DNA from: SMYC01 sp965197495
Lineage (GTDB): Bacteria; Acidobacteriota; Vicinamibacteria; Marinacidobacterales; SMYC01
Length of the DNA stretch: 64,000 nt
Assembly (NCBI GenBank): GCA_965197495.1
Contig: OZ240210.1
Location: 1,736,001 to 1,800,000, forward strand
Reading direction: 5' to 3'
Of the stretch, positions 17,708 through 26,423 are shown piece after piece (within the stretch, counting starts at the first letter, position 1; each line of letters starts with the position of its first letter). The notes under the pieces were generated by a model. That model ran no database searches. It was not told where the DNA came from and saw nothing but the letters and a program-made list of their open reading frames with translations. The position numbers were made by a program, and so were the translations under genes.

Positions 17708-19009
17708 ATGGCACTATCGGGAACTCTGAAAGACTTCGCTCTTCCCGATATTTTTCAGCTCATCGGGATGCAGCGAAAGACGGGCCTTCTGACGCTCGAG
17801 AGCGACCGCGAGACGGTGAGCGTCATCTTCGAGCAAGGAATGGTCGTTCATTCCGACTCCACCATCCGCCGGCTCGACGATTTGCTCGGAAGCGTCCTCG
17901 TGAGACAAGGGAAGATTCGCAAAGAGCATCTCGAAGAGGTGCTTGCGAAGCAGAAAGTCTCGATGCAACGGCTCGGCTTCATTCTCACGAACCAGGGTTA
18001 TATCGATCGGGATGATCTGAAGACGGCCCTTTCCGAGCAAGTTCAGCAGATCGTCTTTCGCGTGTTTCGATGGAAATCGGGCAACTACCATTTCGACCCG
18101 ACAGCGGACGCGGACTACGACCGCGAGAATGTATCCCCGGTCAGCACGGACCACATCTTGATGGAAGGGATCCGTCGCGTCGACGAGTGGCCGATCATCG
18201 AAAAACGCATCCCGTCGCTCGGGGTCGTGTTTCGGCCGCTCGTATCTCCAAAGCAAATCAAAGAAGTCGTGGCCGCCGCCGAGGGAGGCACGCTCGAGGA
18301 TGCCTTCGGGAGCCTTGATGGCAGTGGTGCCGACGAGGCGAGCAATACCTCGAGCTTCGAAGTCGTCTTGAACCCGCAAGAGAACGACATCTTCAAGCTC
18401 GTCGATGGCAAGAGGTCGGTCGCCGCCATTATGGACCTGACGGGGCTGTCGGACTTCGACGTTTGCCGAACGCTTTTCGACTTCATCGACCGGAACCTCG
18501 TTTCTCCCGCGGCTCAGGGACATGCTCGAAGGGAGCGACGTTCGGGGCCGCGGCAGAGTGTCGGCGTTGGGCCGGACTATATTGTGGGGATAACGGCGCT
18601 CTTATCCGTACTCGTCCTGAGCGCGGTCGGCCTCTTCGTCTCGTTCGGAACGCCGTTCCGGATCCCCGCCGCTCCGAGTTTCCTCGAGACAGAGTCGGCG
18701 ACGATCCAAAAGAGCCGTGACTTGGCGCGGATGCAGCGCCTCGCGAGCGCGCTACGTACCTATTACATGGCTTTCGGTTTTTACCCCAACACGCTCGACG
18801 ATCTCGTCAACGCCAACCCGCCTCTCGTGTCTGCCGAGGATTTGCGCGGTGCCGGCGGCGAGACCTACCGCTACCAGTACGGCCCGGACAGGATCATCCT
18901 ACAGGCCATCGGCCCAAGTGGCGAACCCTATCTGAATGTGGTTCGCGGAGCCCTACCCGATGAGGTTATCCTTCCGGGTCCTCCTCCGGTAGGATCCCAA
19001 GACCCGTAA
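17708..19009 (+). CDS. DUF4388 (PATAN-like) protein with C-terminal pseudopilin-like domain
   Basis: 433 residues. The N-terminus (LSGTLKDFALPDIFQLIGMQ, KTGLLTL) is a DUF4388/PATAN domain found in two-component and gliding-type signalling proteins. It is followed by a GspE-N-like helical segment (LLGSVLVRQGKI) and a second winged-helix-like region. After one transmembrane helix (near residue 290) the C-terminal domain resembles type II secretion pseudopilins (LARMQRLASALRTYYMAFGFYPNTL). It starts 3 bp after the TPR membrane protein, and the two probably work together at the envelope. Confidence 0.8.
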   Translation: MALSGTLKDFALPDIFQLIGMQRKTGLLTLESDRETVSVIFEQGMVVHSDSTIRRLDDLLGSVLVRQGKIRKEHLEEVLAKQKVSMQRLGFILTNQGYIDRDDLKTALSEQVQQIVFRVFRWKSGNYHFDPTADADYDRENVSPVSTDHILMEGIRRVDEWPIIEKRIPSLGVVFRPLVSPKQIKEVVAAAEGGTLEDAFGSLDGSGADEASNTSSFEVVLNPQENDIFKLVDGKRSVAAIMDLTGLSDFDVCRTLFDFIDRNLVSPAAQGHARRERRSGPRQSVGVGPDYIVGITALLSVLVLSAVGLFVSFGTPFRIPAAPSFLETESATIQKSRDLARMQRLASALRTYYMAFGFYPNTLDDLVNANPPLVSAEDLRGAGGETYRYQYGPDRIILQAIGPSGEPYLNVVRGALPDEVILPGPPPVGSQDP

Positions 19010-19026
19010 GTCGGGTCCGAGCCTGT

Positions 19027-19971
19027 ATGCGAATCTGTTATTTCCCTGGCGTCGATCTGCTCGAGAACGCTCGGCCCGTGCTCACGCTCGGGAACTTCGA
19101 TGGCGTGCACCTCGGACATCAGAAAGCGATGGACCTGGTCAAGGTCCGGGCCAAGGCCCTGTCCTGTCCGGCGGCGGCGTTGACCTTCGAGCCCCATCCC
19201 GTGAGCGTGCTCCGTCCCGAGAAAGCGCCGAAGCGCATCTTGACCCCCGCGCTCAAGCAGGAGGTCATTGGCAAAATGGACCTCGATTTTCTCGTGATCG
19301 TTCATTTCACGAAAGAGTTCTCGAGGATCGGCCCGGAAGACTTCGTGGAGCAAGTGCTGGTCGAAAAGCTGCGGGTGCGCGAGCTCGTGCTCGGAGAGAA
19401 TTTTCGTTTCGGACGGGGCCGCTCGGGCGATCTCGACGCGCTCCGCAAGCTCGGAGAGCGGCATGGGTTCGTCGTGCACCAGATCGAAGCCTCGATTCAC
19501 AAAGGCGCCATGATCTCGAGCTCCCGCATTCGGGAGATGCTCCGAGGCGGCCAGGTCGACGAGGCAGGGGCCATGCTGGGACGGCCCTTCTTTATCGAAG
19601 GCGAGGTCATCGAGGGCGACGGGCGCGGGCGCTTGATGGGTTTCCCGACGGCAAATATCAAAATGGACGGGGATCTTTTGCTCGATGACGGCGTCTACGT
19701 TACCGAGGCCGTCGCGGACACCGACCGGTTCACCGGCATGACTCATGTCGGACGTCGCCCCACCTTCGGGCTCGAGGAGCGAACGGTGGAGACGCACCTG
19801 TTCGACTTCGATCGGCAGATCTACGGTTTAAAAGTTCGCCTTTACTTTCACCGTCGCGTTCGGGGAACCGTGGCTTTCGACTCGGCCGAGGCGCTCAGAG
19901 CGCAGCTCAAGCGCGACCAGGAGGCCGTCCGCGCCTTCTTTCGTGACGCAGGCCGGAACCTTGTGGTGTAG
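19027..19971 (+). CDS. ribF: Bifunctional riboflavin kinase / FAD synthetase
   Basis: Makes FMN and FAD from riboflavin. The N-terminal FAD synthetase domain has LTLGNFDGVHLGHQ and SSSRIRE. The C-terminal flavokinase domain has GFPTANI and THVGRRPTFG...ETHLFDF. 314 residues, the usual length. ATG 19027 is 17 bp after the DUF4388 gene. An IS200-like element sits 36 bp after its stop. Confidence 0.96.
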   Translation: MRICYFPGVDLLENARPVLTLGNFDGVHLGHQKAMDLVKVRAKALSCPAAALTFEPHPVSVLRPEKAPKRILTPALKQEVIGKMDLDFLVIVHFTKEFSRIGPEDFVEQVLVEKLRVRELVLGENFRFGRGRSGDLDALRKLGERHGFVVHQIEASIHKGAMISSSRIREMLRGGQVDEAGAMLGRPFFIEGEVIEGDGRGRLMGFPTANIKMDGDLLLDDGVYVTEAVADTDRFTGMTHVGRRPTFGLEERTVETHLFDFDRQIYGLKVRLYFHRRVRGTVAFDSAEALRAQLKRDQEAVRAFFRDAGRNLVV

Positions 19972-20007
19972 AATCCGTACCCACATTAGGATGGTAGGAG
20001 ACTTAAT

Positions 20008-20595
20008 GTCCCACTCGGGGATGGTTGAAATCCCTCGCCTTTAGGCGAAGCCTTTAGGAGGCTTGGGGTACGATCCCCAGGTGAAAGGATATCGTAAATC
20101 ATCGCACACGACGTAGCAGTTAAACTATCACTTCGTATTTATCACGAAGTACCGCAAGCCGGCCTTGAGAGGGGATGTAGCGGTTCGTCTCCGGGATCTC
20201 ATCCGGGAGATCTGTGCTCGGAACCAGATAGAAATACTGAAGGGTCATGTGCGGCCTGAGCACGTGCACCTGTTGCTGAGCGTGCCGCCGAATTTGTCGC
20301 CGAGTCGAGTGATGCAGTTGATCAAGGGTAAGACGTCGAATCGTCTGATGCGCGACTTACGGACGATGCGGAAGGAGTTCTGGGGTCGGCACCTACGGGC
20401 ACGGGGTTACTTCGTGGTGACAACGGGCAACGTGACGGATGAGGTGATAGCGAAGTATATAGAGTTGCAGGGTGCCGTGCCCCAGGACGACGATTCTTTC
20501 AAGGTCAGTGAGTAGTGAAACGAGGCAAGGACAAGCCGACTTTAGTCGGCGACGTGAACCCATCGCCTTTAGGCGATGGAGCGCACGCGCTCAGT
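20008..20595 (+). mobile_element. IS200-like element, copy A
   Basis: 588 bp from GTCCCACTC to CGCTCAGT, immediately 3' of TTAAT (20003-20007), without target duplication, as expected for single-strand IS200/IS605-type transposition. Both ends contain short hairpins (GCCTTTAGGCG at the left; TCGCCTTTAGGCGA at the right). Two further copies are at 29032-29619 and 42586-43160. This copy separates ribF from the STAS gene, whose start codon is 12 bp beyond its end. Confidence 0.92.
20081..20515 (+). pseudogene. tnpA: IS200-type Y1 transposase TnpA with nonsense codon
   Basis: Starts at GTG 20081. Codon 12 is TAG (20114-20116), where the intact copy at 42646 has TAC (Tyr). Downstream the HUH motif (PEHVHLLL) and the catalytic-Tyr helix (VIAKYIELQ) are intact. 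The element therefore needs transposase in trans. Confidence 0.9.
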
Positions 20596-20606
20596 TGCCT
20601 GATTTG

Positions 20607-20954
20607 ATGATGGAAAGCCGGCAAGTCGGCGACGTGACCGTGATCTCGCCTCGCGGCTTCATCAACGCCCATACCGTCCGCCAATTCGAGCAGTCTCTGA
20701 CCCAGGCTCTTGAAGACGGTCACGAGAAAATTCTCATCAATGGCTCCGGCCTCGCTTATATCGCTAGCGCGGGACTCGGGGTGATCATGGGGTTCATCGA
20801 GGACGTCCGGGCCAAAGGGGGCGATATCCGCCTCGCGGAGCTCAACGACACAGTGTTCAATATCTTCGAAGTCCTCGGGTTCAACCACCTCTGCCAGGTC
20901 TTAACCTCCGAGCAAGAGGGGGTGGAAAGCTATCAAGCGGGCCCAGCCAGCTGA
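20607..20954 (+). CDS. STAS-domain anti-sigma factor antagonist
   Basis: A SpoIIAA/RsbV-like partner-switch protein of about 115 residues. The phosphorylatable Ser lies in YIASAGLGVIMGF. The start is ATG 20607 (an ATG-ATG pair). Longer readings of this frame run into the IS200-like element and are artefacts. The IS lies 11 bp upstream and has replaced the native leader, so expression may depend on read-through or a promoter inside the IS. First gene of a three-gene switch with the kinase and phosphatase downstream. Confidence 0.9.
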   Translation: MMESRQVGDVTVISPRGFINAHTVRQFEQSLTQALEDGHEKILINGSGLAYIASAGLGVIMGFIEDVRAKGGDIRLAELNDTVFNIFEVLGFNHLCQVLTSEQEGVESYQAGPAS

Positions 20955-20962
20955 CATCGCTT

Positions 20963-21418
20963 ATGTCCGACGGTTCCGACAAGCGCGCGCTGATGGAGCT
21001 TCGCTTTCCAAGCGACAGCAAGTATCTGAACATGGTCCACGAGCTCGCGAGGCTCATGGCGGAGTCGACCGGCTTCGAAAAATTGGAGGCCGAGAAAATC
21101 GCCCTCGCCGTGGACGAAGCCACGACGAACGTCGTGCAACACGCTTATGCCGGTGAGCCAGACCACGAGATCGAGATCCACTTCGACCCGGAAGGCGAGA
21201 GCCTCGATATCGTGATCTTTCACGAGGGAGAGCCGCTCGACGCTATGCCGGTACCGGATTTCGATCTCGACAAGCTGGTGGCAGAGCGCCGGACCGGCGG
21301 TCTCGGCCTGACCATCATGCGCCAGATGATGGATAAAGTCGAGCACTCCAAAGCCGGCACTGGCAAGAGCATGTGCGTGATGGTCCGCTACAAACAGCGC
21401 GGTCAAAACGAAGGCTAG
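20963..21418 (+). CDS. Anti-sigma regulatory kinase (RsbW/SpoIIAB type)
   Basis: A GHKL-type ATP-binding serine kinase of 151 residues. N-box AVDEATTNVVQHAY and G-box RTGGLGLTIMRQMMD are present. It is expected to bind a sigma factor or another target and to phosphorylate the STAS protein encoded 8 bp upstream. No sigma factor gene is adjacent, so the output is unknown. Confidence 0.92.
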   Translation: MSDGSDKRALMELRFPSDSKYLNMVHELARLMAESTGFEKLEAEKIALAVDEATTNVVQHAYAGEPDHEIEIHFDPEGESLDIVIFHEGEPLDAMPVPDFDLDKLVAERRTGGLGLTIMRQMMDKVEHSKAGTGKSMCVMVRYKQRGQNEG

Positions 21419-21446
21419 GCGAGTCTAGAGATAGTAAGATGAGCCC

Positions 21447-23225
21447 ATGTCTTCGGACCCAACGCCCGCATCCTATCGCTACCAAGAAGCGCTAGCTCCG
21501 CTCGCGCGGCGCATCGACGACCCGAACGTCCAGAAAAAGCTCTCCGAAGTCCTCGCGCTTCTCGACTTCAACTCGACGCTCAACCGCTCGCTCGAGCTTC
21601 CCGAGATTCTCGACCTCGTGCTGTTCGTGGCGATGGGGGAAACGCGCGCCGCCTGGGCGGGACTGCTGTTGCTGGACGGAGAGAAAAAGCGTCTCGTACC
21701 GTCGGCGCGTCGCGGCCGCGGCGACGAGCGGTGGGCCTCTCTCGAGCTTCCCGAGCCTTCTCTCGAGCCTGAGATTTCGAGTGTTGGGGATCCCAGCCCG
21801 TCTGATTGGGCCAAGAGCGTGCTCACCACGACTGGATCCGCGCTTCTCGTGCCGCTCGTGAAATCGACACGCTTGGTGGGCGTGCTTCTCTTTGGCGATC
21901 GCGGCGAGCCTTACGGCGAAGACGACCGTCTCTTTGCCGAATTGCTTTGCGTGACTGCGGCAGCCTCGATCGATAACGGCCGTATTTACAAAGAGCTCCA
22001 AACGCTCAACCGCAACCTCTCCCTCAAGGTGTATCAGCTCGATGCGCTGTTCGACATCGCGCGCGAGCTCAATCGAAGCCCCGATGTCGACCGGGTTCGG
22101 GAAGTGCTGATGACGAACGCCATGGGGCACGTTTTGACGACGCGCGCTGTGCTGCTTCACGACGGCAAAGTGGCCGAACAGCGCGGCTTCGCGCTTTCCC
22201 CCGACGAGCGCGCACTTCTTTTGCGCGGAAGTCGCGAGCTCTCCGAGATCCCCCAGGATCAGACGGTTTCCGAGCTTCCCGAGGGTGCCCTGAGGGATCT
22301 TCTGAGCGGCCTCGAGCTCGATACGGTCGTCCCGTTGCGCTCGGGAGAGAGCTCTCATGGAGCGCTCCTGCTCGGCGCGCGCGCCTCGGGACAATCGCTT
22401 GCGGAGGAAGACCGCGGCTTTCTGCGCTCGCTCGCTTCGCAGGCCGCCGCCGCGCTCGACAACTTGAGGCTGACGGTCGAGTGGATCGAGAAGCAGAAAA
22501 TCGAAAAGGAAATGACGCTCGCGCGTGAGATCCAGAGCCGCCTGCTCCCGGATAGTGAGCCCGGCATCGACGGCTGGGATATCGCCGGCATCAATATTCC
22601 TTGTCTCACAGTCGGAGGCGACTACTTCGACTATGTTGCGCGCGGCGACGACCGGCACTGGCTCGTGATCGCCGACGTTTCCGGAAAGGGCACCGGGGCG
22701 GCGCTCCTCATGGCGTCGGTTCATGCGGCGCTTCACGCCCTTGCGGGAGTGGGTGAGATCTCGCTCGAAGCGCTGACCGAGCGTTTGAACGAGATCGTCT
22801 ATTCGAGCACGGAGGTCAATCGCTACGTCACCGCGTTTTTCTCGACGCTCGACGCGAAGACGGGCGAGATGATCTACCTCAACGCGGGCCACTGCTATCC
22901 GTTGCTTCTTCGAGCGGACGGCGACGTCGAGCGGCTCGTGAAGGGTGGAGCTGTCGTCGGAATGCTCGCGGAGCTCACCCTCGGCGCGGGCAAGACGAAT
23001 CTCGAGCAGGGGGACGTGCTCGTTCTTTACACCGACGGGCTCTCCGAGACAACGAACCCCGACGGCGAGGAGTTCGAGGACACTCGTATCGTCGAGGTCA
23101 TGCGAAGCTGCCGCGGCAAGCCGTCGCGTGAGATCATGGCGCGTCTCGTATCGGGCGTACGGCTTTATGCAGCCGAGGCCGGTTTGGCGGATGATTTGAC
23201 GTTGATGGTCGTGCAGAGGAACTAA
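21447..23225 (+). CDS. PP2C-type SpoIIE phosphatase with GAF domains (RsbU-like)
   Basis: 592 residues: two GAF-like sensory domains (about 40-190 and 195-340), a linking coiled coil (WIEKQKIEKEMTLAREIQ), then a PP2C/SpoIIE phosphatase domain with metal-binding GGDYFDY, VIADVSGKGTGAAL and LYTDGLSE. It would dephosphorylate the STAS antagonist and so release the kinase target. The GAF domains suggest a small-molecule or redox input. Confidence 0.92.
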   Translation: MSSDPTPASYRYQEALAPLARRIDDPNVQKKLSEVLALLDFNSTLNRSLELPEILDLVLFVAMGETRAAWAGLLLLDGEKKRLVPSARRGRGDERWASLELPEPSLEPEISSVGDPSPSDWAKSVLTTTGSALLVPLVKSTRLVGVLLFGDRGEPYGEDDRLFAELLCVTAAASIDNGRIYKELQTLNRNLSLKVYQLDALFDIARELNRSPDVDRVREVLMTNAMGHVLTTRAVLLHDGKVAEQRGFALSPDERALLLRGSRELSEIPQDQTVSELPEGALRDLLSGLELDTVVPLRSGESSHGALLLGARASGQSLAEEDRGFLRSLASQAAAALDNLRLTVEWIEKQKIEKEMTLAREIQSRLLPDSEPGIDGWDIAGINIPCLTVGGDYFDYVARGDDRHWLVIADVSGKGTGAALLMASVHAALHALAGVGEISLEALTERLNEIVYSSTEVNRYVTAFFSTLDAKTGEMIYLNAGHCYPLLLRADGDVERLVKGGAVVGMLAELTLGAGKTNLEQGDVLVLYTDGLSETTNPDGEEFEDTRIVEVMRSCRGKPSREIMARLVSGVRLYAAEAGLADDLTLMVVQRN

Positions 23226-23231
23226 CACTAG

Positions 23232-24635
23232 ATGTCGCAGCTGAAGCTCACGAATACTCTCGGCGGGAACGTCGAGCCCTTCGAGCCCTCGGAGGAAGGA
23301 CATGTCCGCATGTATACGTGCGGGCTGACGGTCTACAACCGGGGGCATATCGGGAACTTTCGAACCTTTGTCTCGCAGGACGTGCTGAGACGCTATTTGA
23401 AGTACAAAGGCTACAAGGTTACGCAAGTAACCAATTTCACCGACGTCGATGACAGGACGATTGCCGGCGCGCGCGAGGCGGGGGTCCCCCTTCGCGAGTA
23501 CACGCAAGAATATATCGACAATTTCTTCGAGGACTGCGCGGCGCTCAACATCGAAAAGTCGGAATACTATCCGCGTGCCACGGACCAGGAATATCTCGAC
23601 GCCATGGTAGAGCTCGTGCAGAAGCTCGAAGAGCGCGGCCACGCCTATCGCAGCGACGGATCGATCTATTTCAAAGTGGACTCCATTCCCGATTACGGAA
23701 AGCTCTCGCGCATCGACGTCGCCGGTATGAAAGCGGGCGCGCGCGTCGATGCGGACGAATATACAAAGGAGAACGCCCGAGATTTCGTGCTGTGGAAAGG
23801 CCCGAAAGATGGAGAAGATTCCTGGGACACCGCCATCGGGCCCGGCCGTCCTGGATGGCACCTCGAGTGCTCCGCGATGGGGATGAAGCTCCTCGGCGAG
23901 ACCTTCGACCTCCATGCAGGCGGCGTGGACCTCATCTTCCCGCATCACGAAAACGAGATCGCCCAGAGCGAAAGTGCCACGGGGAAGCCTTTCGTGCGCC
24001 ATTGGATGCACACAGAGTTTCTTCTCGTCGAAGGCGAGAAGATGTCGAAGTCCAAAGGCAACCAGTTCCATGTGCCAGACTTGATTGCGGAAAACTATTC
24101 GCCGATGGCGATTCGCTATCTCCTGCTTTCGGTCTATTACCGGCAGCAGCTCAACTTCACGCGTGAAGGCCTCGAGCAAGCCGCGACCGCGATCCGGCGC
24201 GTGGACGATTTTCTCGACCGCCTCGGCGAAGTCACCCGCGAGGGCGACGCCTCCCCCGAGACCGAGCAAGCCGTCAAGGCGGCCCTCGAGCGATTCGAGA
24301 CCGCGCTGGACGACGACCTCAACACGTCGGCGGCACTCGCAGCACTTTTCGACCTCGTCAAGGGAGGGAACACGGCTCTTTCTTCGTCTAGTATGACGAA
24401 GGGGGATGCGGAAGGATTCAAGGGCGCGATCGAGCGCATGAATACGGTTTTCGGCGTCTTCGGCCAAGGCAAGAAAATGACCTTGGACGATGAGGTTGCG
24501 AAGTTGATTCAAGAGCGCAAGGAGGCCCGCGCCCGCCGCGACTTCGCTCGCGCGGACGAAATCCGCGACGAGCTCGACGCCCGCGGGATCGTTCTGGAAG
24601 ACACCTCCACCGGAACGCGCTGGAAGCAGAAGTAA
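23232..24635 (+). CDS. cysS: Cysteinyl-tRNA synthetase
   Basis: Class I synthetase of 467 residues: zinc-binding Cys in YTCGLTVYNRGHIGNF with the HIGH-type motif, WHLECSAM, GGVDLIFPHHENE and KMSKSKGN. It begins 6 bp after the phosphatase gene. A tRNA-Cys gene lies 600 bp downstream. Confidence 0.97.
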   Translation: MSQLKLTNTLGGNVEPFEPSEEGHVRMYTCGLTVYNRGHIGNFRTFVSQDVLRRYLKYKGYKVTQVTNFTDVDDRTIAGAREAGVPLREYTQEYIDNFFEDCAALNIEKSEYYPRATDQEYLDAMVELVQKLEERGHAYRSDGSIYFKVDSIPDYGKLSRIDVAGMKAGARVDADEYTKENARDFVLWKGPKDGEDSWDTAIGPGRPGWHLECSAMGMKLLGETFDLHAGGVDLIFPHHENEIAQSESATGKPFVRHWMHTEFLLVEGEKMSKSKGNQFHVPDLIAENYSPMAIRYLLLSVYYRQQLNFTREGLEQAATAIRRVDDFLDRLGEVTREGDASPETEQAVKAALERFETALDDDLNTSAALAALFDLVKGGNTALSSSSMTKGDAEGFKGAIERMNTVFGVFGQGKKMTLDDEVAKLIQERKEARARRDFARADEIRDELDARGIVLEDTSTGTRWKQK

Positions 24636-24664
24636 GCGACGAGCGCGGTGAGGGAAGCATCGGA

Positions 24665-25054
24665 CTGTTCGACCACTTTCGATTCCACCATCGATTCGGG
24701 CGACAGGACCTAGGCCGCTACGGCGAGCGCCTAGCCGCCAAAGAGCTTCGAAAGCGCGGCTACAAAATCCTGGAACGCCGCTGGCGCTGCCGCCTGGGGG
24801 AGATCGACCTGATCGCCCAGGATGGTGACACGCTCGTTATCGTCGAAGTCAAAACCCGCTCCCGCCGTGACTATGGCGCGCCAGCCGACGCGGTGGATGC
24901 GCGCAAGCGGCGAAAACTGATCCAGCTCGCCGAGGCCTATTTACGCGCCCGCGGGCCGCGGGACGCTACCGTCCGATTCGACGTCGTCGGCGTGGCGTGC
25001 GTCCCCGGCAAAAAGCCTGAAATCACCGTTCTACGCTCAGCTTTCGAGGCCTGA
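24665..25054 (+). CDS. yraN: UPF0102 (YraN) nuclease-like protein, non-standard start
   Basis: The frame encodes LGRYGERLAAKELRKRGYKI, RLGEIDLIAQDGDTLVIVEV and KTRSRRDYGAPADAVDARKR, the signature of the YraN/UPF0102 family with the restriction-nuclease-like E-V-K core. No ATG, GTG or TTG occurs in this frame between the cysS stop region and the conserved part. The likeliest starts are CTG 24665 or CTG 24620. It follows cysS directly. The function in the family is unclear. Confidence 0.8.
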   Translation: MFDHFRFHHRFGRQDLGRYGERLAAKELRKRGYKILERRWRCRLGEIDLIAQDGDTLVIVEVKTRSRRDYGAPADAVDARKRRKLIQLAEAYLRARGPRDATVRFDVVGVACVPGKKPEITVLRSAFEA

Positions 25055-25128
25055 CACAGGGGTGACGCGCTCATGACTTTGACAAAGCCTTATCCCCGTG
25101 CTACATGTACCGTTTGCCCGTTAGCTGG

Positions 25129-25203
25129 GCGGGACTAACTCAGTGGTAGAGTGCGACCTTGCCAAGGTCGAAGTCGCGGGTTCGAATCCCGTGTCCCGCT
25201 CCA
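25129..25203 (+). tRNA. tRNA-Gly (GCC)
   Basis: Cloverleaf with acceptor GCGGGAC/GTCCCGC, D-arm, anticodon loop CTTGCCAAG, T-arm GCGGGTTCGAATCCCGT and encoded CCA. Confidence 0.95.
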
Positions 25204-25235
25204 ACTAGCTGCTCCGGAGAAGAACACAAATTCAA

Positions 25236-25311
25236 GGCGGCGTAGCCAAGTGGCTAAGGCGGAGGTCTGCAAAACCTCTATTCGGCGGTTCGAATCCGCC
25301 CGCCGCCTCCA
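25236..25311 (+). tRNA. tRNA-Cys (GCA)
   Basis: Acceptor GGCGGCG/CGCCGCC, anticodon loop TCTGCAAAA (GCA), T-arm GGCGGTTCGAATCCGCC and encoded CCA. A second copy of part of the T-arm follows at 25326. Confidence 0.95.
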
Positions 25312-25325
25312 ACCCGGTCGGGATC

Positions 25326-25344
25326 TTCGGCGGTTCGAATCCGC
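25326..25344 (+). repeat. Duplicated tRNA-Cys T-arm segment
   Basis: 19 bases (TTCGGCGGTTCGAATCCGC) repeat 25281-25299 of tRNA-Cys exactly, followed by a degenerate acceptor-like GGTGCCTCGA. This is either a tRNA relic or the far end of a tRNA-targeted integration (att duplication). Confidence 0.6.
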
Positions 25345-25395
25345 ATGGTGCCTCGAAGCCGGTGCACGTTGGTCAACTCTCAAAGCGCTCGGACA

Positions 25396-25575
25396 TCAGT
25401 TGAACGTTGTACCTGCCTGTGCCTCGGATTGGCGGATATTGAGACGGACCGAGGAAAGATAGTCTCTTAGAGACATACCATGAGCTTTTGCCAAGATCTC
25501 AAGCGTGGACAGGCGAGGCCGCGTATCGCCTTTTTCGATCCTGCGGATCTCCCGCTTCGATAGGCCTTGGAAAGC
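25396..25575 (-). pseudogene. C-terminal fragment of an XRE-type helix-turn-helix protein
   Basis: The minus-strand frame reads GLSKREIRRIEKGDTRPRLS, then LEILAKAHGMSLRDYL and ends at TGA (25396-25398). This is the recognition helix and following helices of an XRE-family regulator or antitoxin. The first helices are missing, because the frame is joined directly after the stop of the preceding decayed gene. Confidence 0.65.
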
Positions 25576-26417
25576 TCAGCGCCAACCGAGAGAGAGGATC
25601 TCGAAATCATCGGATGTCAGTACGCGAAAGGCGGGATTCAGCACATCATTGTTCCAGCGCGATCCATCGTGCCGGTGACGAACATATCGCTCCCGTTGTC
25701 GGCGACAATGAGGCCGTAGGTCTTCATCGCGCGGAAGATTCTCTGCATCGGCTCGGAAAAGCCCGAGAGATCTTTGCTAGCGCGCAAGCGCAGGCGCGTC
25801 CCCATCGGGGGAGCGCCGATGGTGGCTCCCGCGGTGTGAGACGCGGGCCATACGTGGCCGTCGGTCACGCGCACGGTCACGCGAAAAGCATGCTGGATCT
25901 CTCCCGAACCATGGACTTCGTCATAGCGCACGAGACCAGGAAGAATCGCGAGCCCGGCTGCGTCTGCGGACGTCCAACCTTCGGGCCGTCGCGTGTTCGA
26001 GGTCAAATCGAACACCGCCCCCGAGCCTGCTTCCCACCGGTTCTCAGTAGCGTTGAACCGCGTGGCCCATGTCTCGAACAAGAGCCGTTGGCCTCGATCG
26101 AAGAGGAGAAGATGGCGGTCGCCGTCGCTTCCGCCTCCAGGCACGCCGCCCTCGATGTAGTTTGGCTGCGACTTCCCTTCGTCGGGAATAGGGTACCCCG
26201 AGCTCCCCGGCGCTCCCGCGTCGCTCTCTTCGGGATAATCGACGAAAGTGATCGGCACACGGCGCGTACTCGCAGAGACCGTGACATACGGGATGCCGTA
26301 TGGCGGCGGCCCAAAGTCGGGATGGAGCCGTCGTCCGCCAATCCACCGCAGCATGTCATCGGACGTGGGATCGACGGGCGCTACGGATATCCCGGCCGCT
26401 CTCCAAAACCTGATCAA
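25576..26417 (-). pseudogene. Conserved secreted/lipoprotein-like gene, C-terminal part, frameshifted
   Basis: Contains GRRLHPDFGPPPYGIPYVTV, RRPEGWTSADAAGLAILPGL and FRAMKTYGLIVADNGSDMFV, a conserved uncharacterised bacterial exported family. A one-base deletion near 25655 throws the last part out of frame; the correct end (RWNNDVLNPAFRVLTSDDFE...LGWR) is readable in the next frame to the TGA at 25576. The N-terminal part is separated by the nested insertions and is found at 30042-30219. Function unknown. Confidence 0.75.
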
Positions 26418-26423
26418 ATCTGA

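Noticed and set aside
20114..20116. Amber codon in IS200 tnpA as a pyrrolysine site
   Set aside because: The intact copy has TAC here, other copies have different stops elsewhere, and no pyrrolysine genes are seen; simple nonsense mutation.
21492..24512. A 1006-codon open frame antisense to the phosphatase and cysS genes
   Set aside because: Both genes on the plus strand have full family motifs. The antisense frame has none and exists because GC-rich codon bias suppresses stops in that phase.
25638..25670. Natural C-terminus of the lipoprotein-like protein at the first stop
   Set aside because: A conserved C-terminal segment continues in the neighbouring frame right after a one-base deletion.
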